Positions 11,579-24,708 of a stretch of DNA of 64,000 nt are shown piece after piece (position 1 is the first letter of the stretch; the number at the start of each line of letters is the position of its first letter). Made by a program: the position numbers and the translations under genes. This DNA is from Chlamydoabsidia padenii (Eukaryota > Mucoromycota > Mucoromycetes > Mucorales > Cunninghamellaceae). The notes under the pieces are model-generated. The model did not search any database and had not been told where the DNA came from. It was given only the letters and a program-made list of their open reading frames with translations. The DNA lies in NCBI GenBank assembly GCA_025330725.1, contig JAIWND010000030.1, forward strand, positions 186,001 to 250,000, read 5' to 3'.

Positions 11579-11833
11579 TGTTGATACAAGAAAGAGATGA
11601 AGAAAGAAAGAATGGAACTGCATTTCTTGTTTCATACCAGGATCATTCTTCTAGGCGGTGATTCAAATTGTGATTATGCAGATACCCATGGTTGATCCCA
11701 TTAGGATAGATTAAAATATTGTCAATTCTTGCAATCGTCTCGAGGCAATTTAATTTTTCGTCGATTAAGCGGAGAAAGAAACGTTAATTATTGTTCTATG
11801 AAAAAAGGTATGTGATTTTTTTAAAGCTTACCT

Positions 11834-12180
11834 TCAAAAGAGGCCCGTCCGCCACAGAGGGCGGGGGTCATCCATATTCGCAACCCACGAAGTGTTATGA
11901 CCGAAAAGAATTTGAGCTAATTGACCAGCTGTTGTTGTTGTAGTCGAAAAAGCAGAATAATTATTCTGAATTACTGCCTTGTACAGTCCAATCTTCAGAA
12001 TATTGACTGCTGCGTTCTTGTCACGCCCACGGAGTGAAAAGCCATGTTTTCTTCCAAAACAATCGGGGTTGATACATTGAACCACGCCAAGGTGGATGCG
12101 CCCGTTCCGTCGTTTGGGATGCTGTACAACCCAGTAAACCCCCGTATATGGTAATACGTGGTACAGTCGGTTTGAAAGCC
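11834..12180 (-). pseudogene. Decayed Fanzor/TnpB-like nuclease, C-terminal fragment
   Basis: On the minus strand one frame reads VVQHPKRRNGRIHLGVVQ, then CINPDCFGRKHGF, then GRDKNAAVNILK. A cysteine pair followed closely by (G)RDxNAAxNI is the zinc ribbon plus RuvC-III signature of IS605 OrfB/TnpB and eukaryotic Fanzor proteins. The reading ends about 40 codons later at a stop near 11834. Upstream codons drift into other frames, and no start, RuvC-I or RuvC-II part is recoverable here. A sister copy at 59660-60650 has the same segment order. Confidence 0.72.
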
Positions 12181-12185
12181 CCTGC

Positions 12186-12420
12186 CCGCCCTTGATTCCC
12201 TACTAAGACTTGATAAGAGCACTACTCACTCAATTGTCAACAGATGCTTATGATTAAAGTGGCAATGTAGACACTATAGCATATTTCCAACATAAGTCAC
12301 CAGAAAAGCCAAGCCCCAAGACCCTTGTGTCAGTCTGTCAAAGCCTGCGATGACTTTCACCTGTCCTTTGCGATAAAGGTTGTTTTATTTTATTTTTCTC
12401 AACGAAAGAAACTTCATTTT
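12186..12420 (+). repeat. Dispersed repeat family, copy 2
   Basis: Same family as 1675-1890. Conserved strings include GAGCACTACTCACTCAATTG, ATATTTCCAACATAAGTCACC and GATGACTTTCACCTGTCCTT. The plus-strand reading is broken by a stop after the TDAYD equivalent, so this copy is decayed. It abuts the 5' side of the minus-strand Fanzor fragment, as do the copies near 61 kb. Confidence 0.65.
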
Positions 12421-12688
12421 CAAACCCCCCGTGCAAAAAGGAAAGGTCCCTTTAAAAAAAAAGGATCGTGCTCATTGTGAACCCTCAATGATACTTTGAT
12501 ATCGGGGACAATGCCCGGTGCACGATCTTTTTAAACTGGTAATATACAAATGTTCCAAATCCAATCGCCCTTTGAATTTGGCGGGTTGAAGCTTTATCGT
12601 ACGATCATAAAAGGATAAAGTAGCGTGATGTTTCCAAGACTTATATATAAACTGGCGCCTTTTCTTTTTCGACAGATTATCATTCACT

Positions 12689-14324
<1,636 letters not shown>

Positions 14325-14485
14325 GTTGTATTCTACTACATTACTTTAATTCTGCGTAATAAATATTAAAAGTCAAGATTATAAAAACACTTTTTTATTA
14401 GAGGTAAAAATGAATGATGGTATAATATAATACAAGATATATATAAGGAGGGGAGGAAAGATTTACTATACTATAGAATGTATTT

Positions 14486-16270
14486 CTAATAAAGCATGAT
14501 GTTGTTGTCGCGATGGGAAGCCATGATTTGTTCAATGTCTTTGACCTTCTTTGGTGAAGTTGTCAAGTTCTCGTGTCCCAGTTCCGTAATCACCACTGTA
14601 TCTTCGATACGAATACCACCCACCACACTGTACTGTCGTATTCGATCCATGTTGTAATAATGTTCATAACCCGGGCACTGTGTCCATGTGGTGATCCAAG
14701 CATCATTAAAGTATATCCCTGGTTCCACCGTAAGTACCATGTTTGCTTCTAGAGGCCTACCTACCAAAAAGGTCGATAGTCCTTCGTCCTCGTCATCCTT
14801 GTTATCATCATGATCATTTGATTTGCGACTATATTGGTCCCCATTTAATAGAGCAAAGTTAGTACCATTACACTATGGATTGAAATTCACTTACCCACCA
14901 ACATCATGAACATCCAAACCAACCGAGTGACCAAGACCTAATAAAACAAAGATCAAGTAGTGTTAGTTGTTGTTACTTCTTTCTCTTCTTCATGATTTAC
15001 CATGGAAATAAAAAGTGGTGGGGATCTTAAGTTCAAGGAGTTCCTCTTCATCACCTATAAGAATACCGATCCGACATAGTTCTTGACATAATATCCTGAT
15101 TGCCAATTGTTCCATGTCAGACCACATCACACCTGGTTTAAGATTGGCCAATACAGTCTAGGGGTGGGGAAAAGTTAAGATGACATCATAAGAAAAATAG
15201 CACATGCAAAAATACCTACTTCTTGCATTTTCAGCACGATTTCATAGATAGTTCTTGATTCATTCGAGAAGACACCAGAGACGGGATAACACCGAGTAAT
15301 ATCAGTTGCATAACAAAACCTTTCACCACCAGCATCGACCAAAACCATAGCATGAGGATCATTTCCAGGTAAACAATGTTTATACCGAGTTTCATGCAAT
15401 ACCGCTGTCCGTTTGCCAGAGACAACAATAGGAATCTATAAAGAGTAAGTTAGATCCATATCCCCCCTTTTTGAATGATGAGAGTACTTACATAAGCTTG
15501 ACGAGTCACACCATATCTTGAGCAAATCCAATGGAATAAAGCCACCAGTTCAGATTCAGGTTGATAAGGATGAGCGTCCCGCATCAAAGCAATATGGGCT
15601 TGAGAGCTAGCTTGAGTCACTTGACGTAGTAATTTGATTTCCCACGCAGATTTGATCAATCGGCATTCATCAAGGACTTGGCGTAATAAACGACCATTGT
15701 TCAATCGTGATTTAAAGCAAGTCGGAATAAGTGAAGTATCTGTTGTATTCAGGGTGTAAATGGTTGAAGGATTCACATTGTAGAGTAATTGGTCAAGGTC
15801 TTGTTCATCATGGACACTGTCGATATCGTATAATCGTAATAGTTTGTTGGGGGCAGCAGGAGGACATTTCCATAGGCATTCGGTGCTGTCGATAGAAGGA
15901 GTAATAAGATGGACCTTTGTTGTGTTAATGTCGACTAGAACGTGATACCCTGGATCTTCAACGCCTAATAATAAAAGAAAGAAAAGAAAGAGAAAGTTAT
16001 ATAAATAAGGGTTCAAGTCCAACTTTTTCTTTCTTTTTTCGGCGTTTGAAAATAAATACCTGTAAGATAGAAAAAGTAACTTTCCTGGCGGTAGTCAAGT
16101 TCAATATCCGTATCATGCCTGTTTGCATAGACAGCTCCTCGATGATAAATAAACCCATTCTTTTCTTGAGGACAAGACTCTAAAAGACCTTGGCAGACTT
16201 TGTGACAATTCTCTTTTGTAGCCAATTTCTTTTGGTAAGGTCGGATAGGAGCAACAGTATGTGGAGACAT
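14486..16270 (-). CDS. Xaa-Pro dipeptidase (prolidase, M24B)
   Basis: Starts MSPHTVAPIRPYQKKL at 16270 and runs through several exons to a stop near 14486. The N-terminal AMP_N domain includes FIYHRGAVYANRHDTDIELD and FFYLTGVEDPGYHVLVD. The pita-bread domain shows all five expected metal ligands: LVDAGGERFCYATDITRC (Asp, Asp), LGHSVGLDVHDVGG (His), LTVEPGIYF (Glu) and IRIEDTVVIT (Glu). The family cleaves X-Pro dipeptides with two Mn2+ ions, usually in the cytosol, and recycles proline. The Asp/Glu-rich DNKDDEDEG insert before the Glu ligand is unusual but sits at a loop position. It lies tail-to-tail with squalene epoxidase (161 bp apart). Confidence 0.9.
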
Positions 16271-16873
16271 AACAATGAAATAAAGAGGAGAAAAAGAAAG
16301 AAGAAAAAAAAAAAAGGAAAAGGAAAAAGGAGAGAGAAATAATTATTTTTAAATAAAAATATCAACTGACAAATAAAGTAGTAGCCATCGATCTCTCGCT
16401 CTTCTCTTTGACTATCCAAACTAGGGCGGCAGACCGAAGGGGAAACGAGGTCGTGACCTTTTCGTATGTGTTCCTGAATTTGTTAAATTTCCTTTTTTAG
16501 ACACACTGGTCACGACAATCGGCTTTTTTTTTTTCTGTCTATTTCCCCCTTTATCCTATTCATCTTTTCATCTGTGTTGTCCATAGATAGACTCAATGGA
16601 ATAAAAGCATTAGGGTCGGAGTATGTAATGCCTAGATCTCTTTTTCACTTTTTATATGACTCTATTACCTAGCCTTCCCTGTGCGACGATTACAACGTTG
16701 CACTAAACGTATAGTGAGTACCAGTATAATTATCTACAAAGTCTATACTAATCATTAAAAAGCCAAGACCGTTTTGATAAACACCTTTTTATTTCGAATG
16801 ACATGACTAAATACAAAACTAATCTATAACTAATACATGTTTTATATATATATATATATAACTAGTCCCCTAT
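16271..16873. other. Intergenic spacer
   Basis: Prolidase promoter side with a purine-rich tract (16280-16340), pyrimidine runs, and a (TA) repeat at about 16844-16860 just after the PLD-gene stop. No gene seen. Confidence 0.5.
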
Positions 16874-18261
16874 TTATTCCGGTTGGAGTTCATGCCAGAG
16901 TCTACCGAATTCTTCTTCATAAGCGTGGGCTAAAGAGGGAATATTAGTGATAATGACATTTTCCTTGTTCTTGAACCGAGCGCCAATAGACCAATTGAAA
17001 CTACCAGTGATGACAATACGTTCATCAATGACAGCAAACTTGTTGTGCATGAATTGATCACTAATAAAAAATGAGAGAGATGGGTAAGTTCAAATCATAA
17101 AGAGATACCGTTGTAGTTTTTACCTGTTATCCGTCTTGAAGGGAATACCATATTCTTCATTTAGTCGTCTTACATCCGCCCCTTTACCCTCCAATTGATC
17201 ATTATCAGTCACGATTTTCACATCCACCCCACGTTCCTTGGCATCGATCAAAACATTAGCGGTCTTGTTATCGGTAAGTGAGAAGACAGCAATGTGTAAC
17301 GTCTTTTGAGCCATGGAAAGAGCACCATGGAACATCTATTTAACAAACAAAAGAGTCAGTTTATTCCCTCCATCCCCATATCCATCACTTACATTATAAC
17401 TGTCTTCAGAGGGGAAGAAGATGGGAATACAATAAGTATCGGAAGGCAACGAGTGTAAATAGCTAGGACGGAATTCTTGACAAGAGATACCACCTTGACG
17501 ACGATATTCGCTACGACGATACCGTTTCTTTTGCACTGTACAGAATCCATCACCACCACCACGAGTTTGAATGCCACGAGAGAGAGGTTGTTGTTGTTGT
17601 TCTTCATGATCAGAGTCAGGTTCATCATCTTCCTTGTCATAAGTATTGTATTGAGCAGCCAAGTTATCCAAGTGAAGTTTTTCGGCGCGTTCAGCTAATC
17701 CATCATCTTCATTATCATCATCATCACCATAACCAGGGTGATACCGAGTAGGCTGAGGGGAATGAACAGGTTCATCAGGTATGGATGCCACATCAGCCCA
17801 AGATAAAGTAGGTTTATCATCATCATCATCATCATCATCATCTTGTTCAGTAGTAGTAGTAGAGATGGAGGAAGCATTGAATTCATAAATACCAAGAGAT
17901 TTGTTGATAAAGGTTGCCACTTGAGTTTTCAAGAGTCCCACTACGCGTCTGTCATTATCGGTTTCCAGACTCTGTTCGGCAGCAGCAAACAGTTGGTTCA
18001 GCACATTGACTGCACTGCTACGACCCTTGTTAGAGGGACGGCCATGTTGGAGTTGCAATAAAGAACCTAAATGTCGAGATGCTTGGCTTTGGGCTTCTTG
18101 GTTTTCCATAATAGCACCAGCAAAGGACATTGACTATATGGAAAGGGGGAGGTGAGTAAGAGGTACAGTTCACTTGAGAGAGATAGATTAGTTGTTACCT
18201 TTTGTAAAAAGTCGGATAGATTCATACGTGTATCTTCATGCCAGGGGAGTTGATGTGTCAT
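16874..18261 (-). CDS. PLD6/Zucchini-like single-HKD phospholipase D family protein
   Basis: Four exons (18199-18261, 17393-18133, 17124-17335, 16874-17060) give 400 aa in phase. The C-terminal half has one PLD catalytic motif, HNKFAVIDERIVITGSFNWS (HxKxxxxD), preceded by KTLHIAVFSLTDNKTANVL and ERGVDVKIVTDNDQLEGKGA. This matches the mitochondrial cardiolipin hydrolase/Zucchini group, which acts as a homodimer with one HKD each. The N-terminal about 200 aa are unlike animal PLD6: helical at first, then very acidic and disordered (Asp runs near residue 120, Gln run near 190). No clear mitochondrial anchor is visible. Role in lipid or small-RNA processing is inferred from family only. CGGGATTTGAA lies about 141 bp upstream. 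Confidence 0.82.
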
Positions 18262-18682
18262 TTTGTTAATAAAAGTAGTGAATAGAAGAAGAAAGAAAGA
18301 AAGTAAAAAAAAAAAAAAAAAAAAAAAAAGTAAAAAAAAAAGATATCGGCAGGTTGGTTCCGTTCACACGCCAAATTTGGAACCCCGCGACCAAAAAAGT
18401 AAACGGGATTTGAAAATTTTGTACTGTAAGCGGCATGTCCGCGTTTCCTAAAATTGTAAAGAGTCCGAGAAGATCAAATCTTAAATTGAGACATTAAAAA
18501 AAAAAAAAAAAAGTTTTATTATTACAACTAACAAGGGATATCGAGATATATATATGAGCAGGCTAAAATATACAATGTTAGATAAAGGAGGAAGAAGGAA
18601 GAAGTATATCTATTTCGTGGAAGCTGTACTGTACAAACAAGGGAAGGGGGATATGTGTATTTAAGAAAGAGAGATGATGATA
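18262..18682. other. Intergenic spacer between PLD-like and condensin genes
   Basis: Contains poly(A) tracts (18306-18330, 18496-18513), the PLD promoter element CGGGATTTGAA at 18402-18412, and the 3' flank of the condensin gene. No gene seen. Confidence 0.5.
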
Positions 18683-21560
18683 CTAAGAGACCTGTATGAT
18701 CTTGATTTCGTTGAGCATTTGTTCATTTGACATCCAAGGGGCTTCTTCACCAAGCACGAGATCGTCACCACCCACACGGTCCAATCCTTCAATCATCAGA
18801 TTTTGTTCGTTTGCCAAATGGAGTACACAGATAAAACAGAATGGTACCGAGATGTCCTTCATCACCCTTGGTGGATACATTTTCTTCAAATCCTGTAGTA
18901 CATCCGAGAATCGTCGTTCACCATACACTTTTCCATCATTATTCGTTTTACCGCCACCCTATTAAAAATAATAAAGTGAATCAGTTGCGAGTATTATATT
19001 GAAGATGTGAACTCACAGTAGGATCAATCGTGAGTGCTTTCCACAAGTTGTCTTTTAGTTTTCGGACATCTACACGTTTGGCTGTTTTGGCATAATTTAC
19101 ATATGGAGTTTTTGTTTTCCTAACTTGAGCATTGGTAATCAGTTGGTCGTCATATATTGTCGAATCCTCGTTTGCCTCGAGCTCATTATTGTCGTATCCA
19201 TCTTCGTGGGTCGGAGTATCGTCGTATTGAGTATCTGCATTAATAAAAAAAAAAAGGTGGATGAGCAAGTTTATATTCTAGCATTTCAACCAATGGCTCA
19301 CCATCATTAAAGTCAAAGTTCGTGTCATCATGTCCAAAATCTATATCCGCGTAAGATTCATTTGTATCTTGATGATTCGCCCAGTATCCCACATCAGGAT
19401 CTTGATTCATATCAAGCCCATCAGCAGGTTTCCCTTTATCTATAAATAAAGAAGTATGTTTGTCAATGCATTCATGCAGAACATGACCCCATTTCTTACC
19501 TGTAATCTCTACACTATTGCCTCTAAAGCTGTTGTTTTTCCATCTCGTGATCTATCATACATGTAAAGGAAGGTTAGTATATTGATGGCAGTTCCAAACC
19601 TAAAAGTTCTTACCGAGTATACAGGCTTTATAAAGTAGCGTAATAGTTGTTTGGATGAAAAGTGTTCATCATCAGGTAAAAGGTATGTCAAATGATCCTT
19701 GGTATGACCAAGAGTAATACTTGCACCTCGCTTGTTGGCAAATATTTCGTCTGTATCAATATCTTCACCTTCCAAAAAGTCAATAGTAAAAGTGACACGA
19801 GATGCTGCTTTCTTTGGTGTTGGTTCGGAGGTCGAGGTTTCATCCGGATGTTTCTCTAAATAATAATAAAAGTGTCAATTCATAGTCTATCACATATTTC
19901 TTTTACTTACTAGTCTTTGGCTTTCGTAATTTCCAATGTTCAGGTCCCGCCCAGTTTTTCGATAAAGTGGTGTCAAAATAACTAAGTAGTTCGTTTTCTT
20001 GATTACTTGAGATGGCCGTGGTAAGATCAATTTCTATGTTGTTGTTATCTCCTTCTGAGGTCCCTTCACGTTCATTGTCGTCACCATCAGCAAATGGATC
20101 CATAAGTTCTTGGTCATTGTTATCAAAAGCATTATCATCACCATAGTCAAACCCGTCGAATCCAAAGTCATCCATGGGATGGATATCTTGATCATCATTC
20201 ATATTATCATTCGCATCATCCATGGCCCTGTCGTTATCGTCCAAACCAGGTATAAATATAACATCGTCCGTGAAAAAGTTGACGCCGTTCAATGTTGGGC
20301 ATATTTGGAGGTCACTAAAAGAGGTATCCATACGCATTTTTGCTACCAGAATTAAAAGTAGCACTACTTGTTAGTCATCACCACCACCCCCTTTTTGTTT
20401 TTCTTTGTTTGTTTTATTAATTTACCTTTAAGACTTGAGATATCAATAGAATCTTGAGACAAAAACACCTGTTCACCCGGATCATCCATTGTGATAAGTT
20501 GACTCCCCATAGCAACTTGATTATTGAATAGATCTCTTTCCTTGTCGATATCCATAGTGTCATTATTTTCAGTATCAGATATATCTTCATTGTCGCTTGT
20601 AGAATGAGTCGTGTTATTGGGAATGTTGTTGTCTTTGATTGATAGTGGTTGTAATACAGTGTGACTAATGTCAGCATCACCATCGTCATCGTCTTCAGGT
20701 CGGGCATCGGAAGAATCAAAAATGATTTTACAATCTTGATCCAAGTTTAGATGATTCAGTAATAGACCACGAGCTCCACCTTCGTCAAAATCGGCAGAGG
20801 TTTTCTTAAAAAGAGGATCCACAGCAAAATCAACATCTAGCTTTTTGAGTACCAAACTTGAGAAATCCTTGAGTAGAGTCGCTTCTGATCGATGTGCCTG
20901 ATGAATTAACGTTATTAGTTCACATGTATCATACTATCTTTTTTTTTCCTCTCACTTACCCGTCGTCGTACTCTACGTTCTGTTACACCTTCTTCCCCAT
21001 CTAGATCACCACCTTCGGCACCGTCCCCTAGTTATAGAAAACAAGTTATCAGTATCGTATAGAATTTATGATATAAAGACACTTACTAGAGTGATTAGCC
21101 AGACCAGTAAGTAGTTTCCCAGTTTCAGAAGCCACCGAGTCCACGCGAGAGGTATAAATCTTGACACAGCCATCCAAAGTACAAGATGCACGCTGAAAGT
21201 TGATAGAATCACCTTCACGGATAAAAGTCATTTCGTGAAAGTAATCAATCAGTGCAAAGTTCCAGCTATTCTTCGCATTAATTTTCTATAGATTGTTTAA
21301 AATATATCAGTGAGTCATATATATATATATATGTTTGTCTTTTATAAACTTACGTTGTCAGTGGCCATCTTGATCCATTCTTCAAAATTAGAATACATTT
21401 GTTCGGGAGTGACAGTTGGGACGACTGGTAATTCAATAGGCAATGTTGTCACCTCATTTCTGGCATTTGGATTGTTTTGACGAGCAAGGACGTCTCTTGT
21501 TAATCGGTCACGATTATTATTGGAATTGTATTCATTTCTTTGACGCTTATATTGATGCAT
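18683..21560 (-). CDS. BRN1: Condensin complex subunit 2 (Barren/CAP-H/Brn1 kleisin)
   Basis: About ten exons. The N-terminal signature SNFEEWIKMATDN joins the next exon KINAKNSWNFALIDYF, then FQRASCTLDGCVKIYTSRVD and SVASETGKLLTGLA, a close match to Brn1/Cnd2. The middle exons are acidic (DNDRAMDDANDNMNDDQDIH). The C-terminal winged-helix part has DVLQDLKKMYPPRVMKDISV and SVPFCFICVLHLANEQNL. It is the kleisin that closes the SMC2/SMC4 ring in mitotic chromosome condensation. I place the start at 21560 (MHQYKRQRNEYN). The same frame is open to an ATG at 21668, but that would begin with a Phe-run and leave only about 20 bp to the promoter motif TTCAAATCCCGCC at 21687-21699. Confidence 0.93.
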
Positions 21561-21686
21561 GGTCCCCGATCCACTAGATGTTATTGCAGGTGTTGATATA
21601 AATGCTAAAGGAGATCTTGTGTTGGATGGTGTAGCAAACAAAAAAGAGAAAAAAAAAAAATGAACCACGCCTTCAATGAGGGGCCG

Positions 21687-21699
21687 GATTCAAATCCCG
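21687..21699. promoter_or_regulatory. Composite GGCGGGATTTGAA promoter element (condensin Barren)
   Basis: Perfect copy, written TTCAAATCCCGCC on the plus strand, 127 bp upstream of the inferred ATG at 21560. In the gene's own orientation it reads GGCGGGATTTGAA. Confidence 0.5.
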
Positions 21700-22119
21700 C
21701 CTCAACGCGATTACTTCAAGCCAAGGAACCCTGTGGGCGGATTTTGACATTGATATCATACAGTATGTTTATTGTTCTTTCTCAACCTATCACAGTCTGA
21801 TGAAGTGGTACAAACGAATCACATACATGGTGAAAGTGGAGCGTGTGAGTGTGTCTTCATTGTTTACATTTTGTGAAAACAAGCATCCCAAAAAGGAAAT
21901 AACGTTGCAATTATATCTAGGATACTTTTCTTCTTCCTTCCCTTCTTTTTTTTTCCTTGTTTTAACATCAAGTAAAAAGAAAGAAAGAAAAGTCATTTGC
22001 ACAAACATAAATAGTATTATCTCCATCCCTGTCCTTCACTACCCTTCAGGATATCTCACCCACCACGAAAGCGGATTTTTTGATCGACACTTAACAACGG
22101 GAATATTTCCAATTATACC
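21700..22119. other. Divergent promoter region (condensin / membrane protein)
   Basis: Spacer between divergent genes. The condensin-side motif is at its left edge. AGCGGATTTTTTGATCGACAC lies about 50 bp before the + gene's ATG. No gene is supported; the overlapping ORFs here look incidental. Confidence 0.45.
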
Positions 22120-24120
22120 ATGCCCAGTAATTCATCCATTGGTTATGCATCCTACCAACAGCAGTATACAGGAAATTCTGACTTTGCACCGAATGATCTG
22201 GTTTCCATCATTCTGTTTTTTTCCATCATCTTTCTATTGTTACTATCATTTGTATTTTACTTTTGGTATACAGAGTGGCACAAAGTATCCCCACAACAAA
22301 GGCATGAAGATGAATTGGAGAGACAGAAAGAAGTCGATCAACTGGTCGAGAATTTGAAGGATCAAGTCAAGGCGGCATTTAAAATCCCGATCGGGGGTCT
22401 CTTAGTCGTGGTCTGGAAAGGATATTTTTTCTCCACCTCTTCTTCCACTTACTCCTCTTTTCAACATTACTCCACCACTCCGTTTAATACGACAGGAATA
22501 ACAACAAATACAACAGCAACTACTACTACTACTACTACTACTTCGACCAAAAAGCAAGCACCTTTACATCACCCCAGTTTATCCTCCCATGTTCAGCACC
22601 ACCCTCAACCAGTACTCATATCAAGAGAACATTACAAAGTATGGGCTCATCGATTCCATCATTCCTTCTCTCTTCTCTTCCTACTAGGTATTGTTACTTC
22701 ACTCATTCTACTGGTAGCCACTGTCAGTAATCCAAACATCACCAGTTCGACTTCGACCACATTACAAGCTGGACTCTTTGTATTTGTGCTCTGTATCAAT
22801 CTCTTCCTCATCACCCGTCAACGATTCTACTACCGCGAAAGAAAACAACTGTTTGGGGAAAACGATGCTCACATGAACGCCATTTACAAGACACAGTTCG
22901 ACGATTGGGATACTTCCATCTGGTCCAACTGGGTGCAAATCGCCATTTTAATTATCGAATTCTTCCAACTCTTGACCTTCCCTTTGCGCGACTTGATCAC
23001 GGTGAATTCTTTTGATACAACGACAACAGTGTCTTCTTCCAATCATTTTGCTCGGTTTACTTCCTTGGTATTGAATGCAGGAGGTCTGATGCCGGATATG
23101 CGGACGCCTGTTTGGTACACTTATACAGTATGGTCGGCTTTTGTGGTGACGATCATTAGTCTCTTGGTGGCATTACTTGTCCATAGTGTCAATCTTTATC
23201 ATCCTTACAAGATCCCGAATCGTTGGGTGCGGTGGTGTATTTCTGTTGCTGTAAGTACTTCCCGAAAAAAAAAAGAAAAAGAAACACAATGAATTGAATA
23301 CTGAAAGGAACTTGATTTTATATTGTAAATAGACATTATTGTATATACCTGTATTGGTAAGTAAACATATAAATATACTTGTCAATCTAATTGTATTTGT
23401 AGACGACCTTTGTTAGCTCTGCGGCCTGTCAATCACTAAATGTACCCACAAACGATTATGCCGAAACTTTACGATGTCATGCACCAAACATTTCGCAACA
23501 ACTATATCTTTGGCTATCACTCTTTGGATACATCATCGCCTACTTTCTAATGACGATGTTCCTAACAAGTTATGAACGAATACCTGTATTGAATGAAATT
23601 GCATTCAAATCCATCAGTGTGGCCTTTATCAAAAATATGGGTAAGAGACAATATTATAGGGTGACTATGACTAATCAACTTGGATTACAATACTAGGTTT
23701 ACTGCTTGCGATTGTTTTTCTTCTGGTGGAATCAACTACAAACAAGAATCGAATGCGGGCTATCCTCTCCATCATTATTTTACTGACAATGATCTGTTAC
23801 AACATCAAAACCAAACCATGCTATGTGGACAAGGTGAATATATATACATATACATACAGATAGATAGAGAAGTCTCATCATCTCTTTTTACTTAGATAAA
23901 TTTTTTCCGAACAGCATCCTTCTCTTGTATCCTATGGACTTCTGTACTGGTTGCGATTCTCAGTGATACTAATGCGGCACAAAGTCTCGGTCCAGTCACG
24001 GTCCTTTGTATCATTGTTGGTGGGTGGGGTTGGATCATTCTCTTGTTTACTTTGATTTACTGTATCTATTATCGGAAACCACCATTAGACAACTCGAACT
24101 CTAAAGTAATACCCGTCTAA
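22120..24120 (+). CDS. Multi-pass membrane protein of unknown function
   Basis: Exons read as 22120-23250, 23333-23356 (a 24-nt microexon TLLYIPVL), about 23402-23641, then two or three more to TAA at 24118-24120. The N-terminus MPSNSSIGYASYQQQYTGNS is followed by a hydrophobic helix (SIILFFSIIFLLLLSFVFYF), a charged stretch, and a Thr/Ser/His-rich loop with a (T)n run. At least seven further hydrophobic segments follow, for example SLLFLLGIVTSLILLVATVS, AGLFVFVLCINLFLI, LYLWLSLFGYIIAYFLMTMF and GWGWIILLFTLIYCIYY. I recognise no transporter, receptor or channel signature. It is divergent from condensin H. Confidence 0.75.
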
Positions 24121-24708
24121 CACACCTAGGATACATTGTAATTTAGTAGTAGATACCTTTCCCCCCTTATATTTACATATTAGACCTATTTATGTCTTTC
24201 TAGTAATAAAATATTACTGTTAACATACTATTTGATAATTTTTATATGTCATGATTGATTACCAAAACTGTCTTTTCCTTTTAATGCTTGTAGAGATTCT
24301 GATTATGCAAAATGACTTGTCAGAATTGCTATTGGAATCCCGACTTTTTCATTTGGCTTAGGGGTACGAATCCAGGGTGCTCACGGCCCGAGCCAACGTG
24401 GGGATTTATATTTAAACCCCGGTTCTGCATGAATTTCCCCACTCGGCAAATTTCCTTTCACGGTCAGAGCTAGTCTACACGACGAGCATTTCAAGTTTTT
24501 AAAAAAAAAATATATCCAAAGTCTTTGCCATGATTCAATCATGTATCAAATAAAACGCGAACCCTCAACTCTACGCCCCCAAATACCAACTAATCCAGTA
24601 AGTAATTCCTTTGTTTCTTGGTTTATTTATTTAACAAGAGACTATAAGTTAAGTAGTAAAAAAAAAAAGAGAGAGAGAGAGGAGGGGCTGCCCTCCTCCA
24701 GGTATAAT
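24121..24708. other. Intergenic spacer with relic repeat
   Basis: Between convergent genes. It includes the relic at 24300-24545 described separately and a poly(A)/(GA) tract at 24658-24684. No intact gene. Confidence 0.5.
24300..24545 (-). repeat. Mobile-element relic related to 60590-60700 and 4440-4490
   Basis: TGCATGAATTTCCC at about 24429 and an A-run followed by a CAAAGTCTTTGCCATGA-like string recur in the same order near 60596-60700 (TGCATGAATTTCCC, A-run, GGAGTCTTTTCATCATG). On the minus strand the frame after CSSCRLALTVKGNLPSG reads EIHAEPGF, against WEIHAQSGS at 60600. The region is therefore a decayed piece of the same element that carries the Fanzor remnant near 60 kb. Confidence 0.5.

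Larger units (their letters stand above)
11579..12688. other. Intergenic region with Fanzor remnant, repeat and ERG1 promoter
   Basis: Holds the Fanzor/TnpB-like fragment (11834-12180) and a dispersed repeat copy (12186-12420). Next comes the promoter side of squalene epoxidase, with GGCGGGTTGAA near 12580, about 100 bp before the ATG. Confidence 0.6.

Noticed and set aside
21561..21668. N-terminal extension of the condensin subunit starting at the ATG at 21668
   Set aside because: It would begin with a Phe-rich run from a poly-A tract and sit only about 20 bp from the promoter element; the ATG at 21560 gives normal spacing and composition. Not fully excluded.
24360..24390. Possible tRNA T-arm (TACGAATCC)
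   Set aside because: No acceptor or anticodon stem could be paired around it; it lies in a mobile-element relic.
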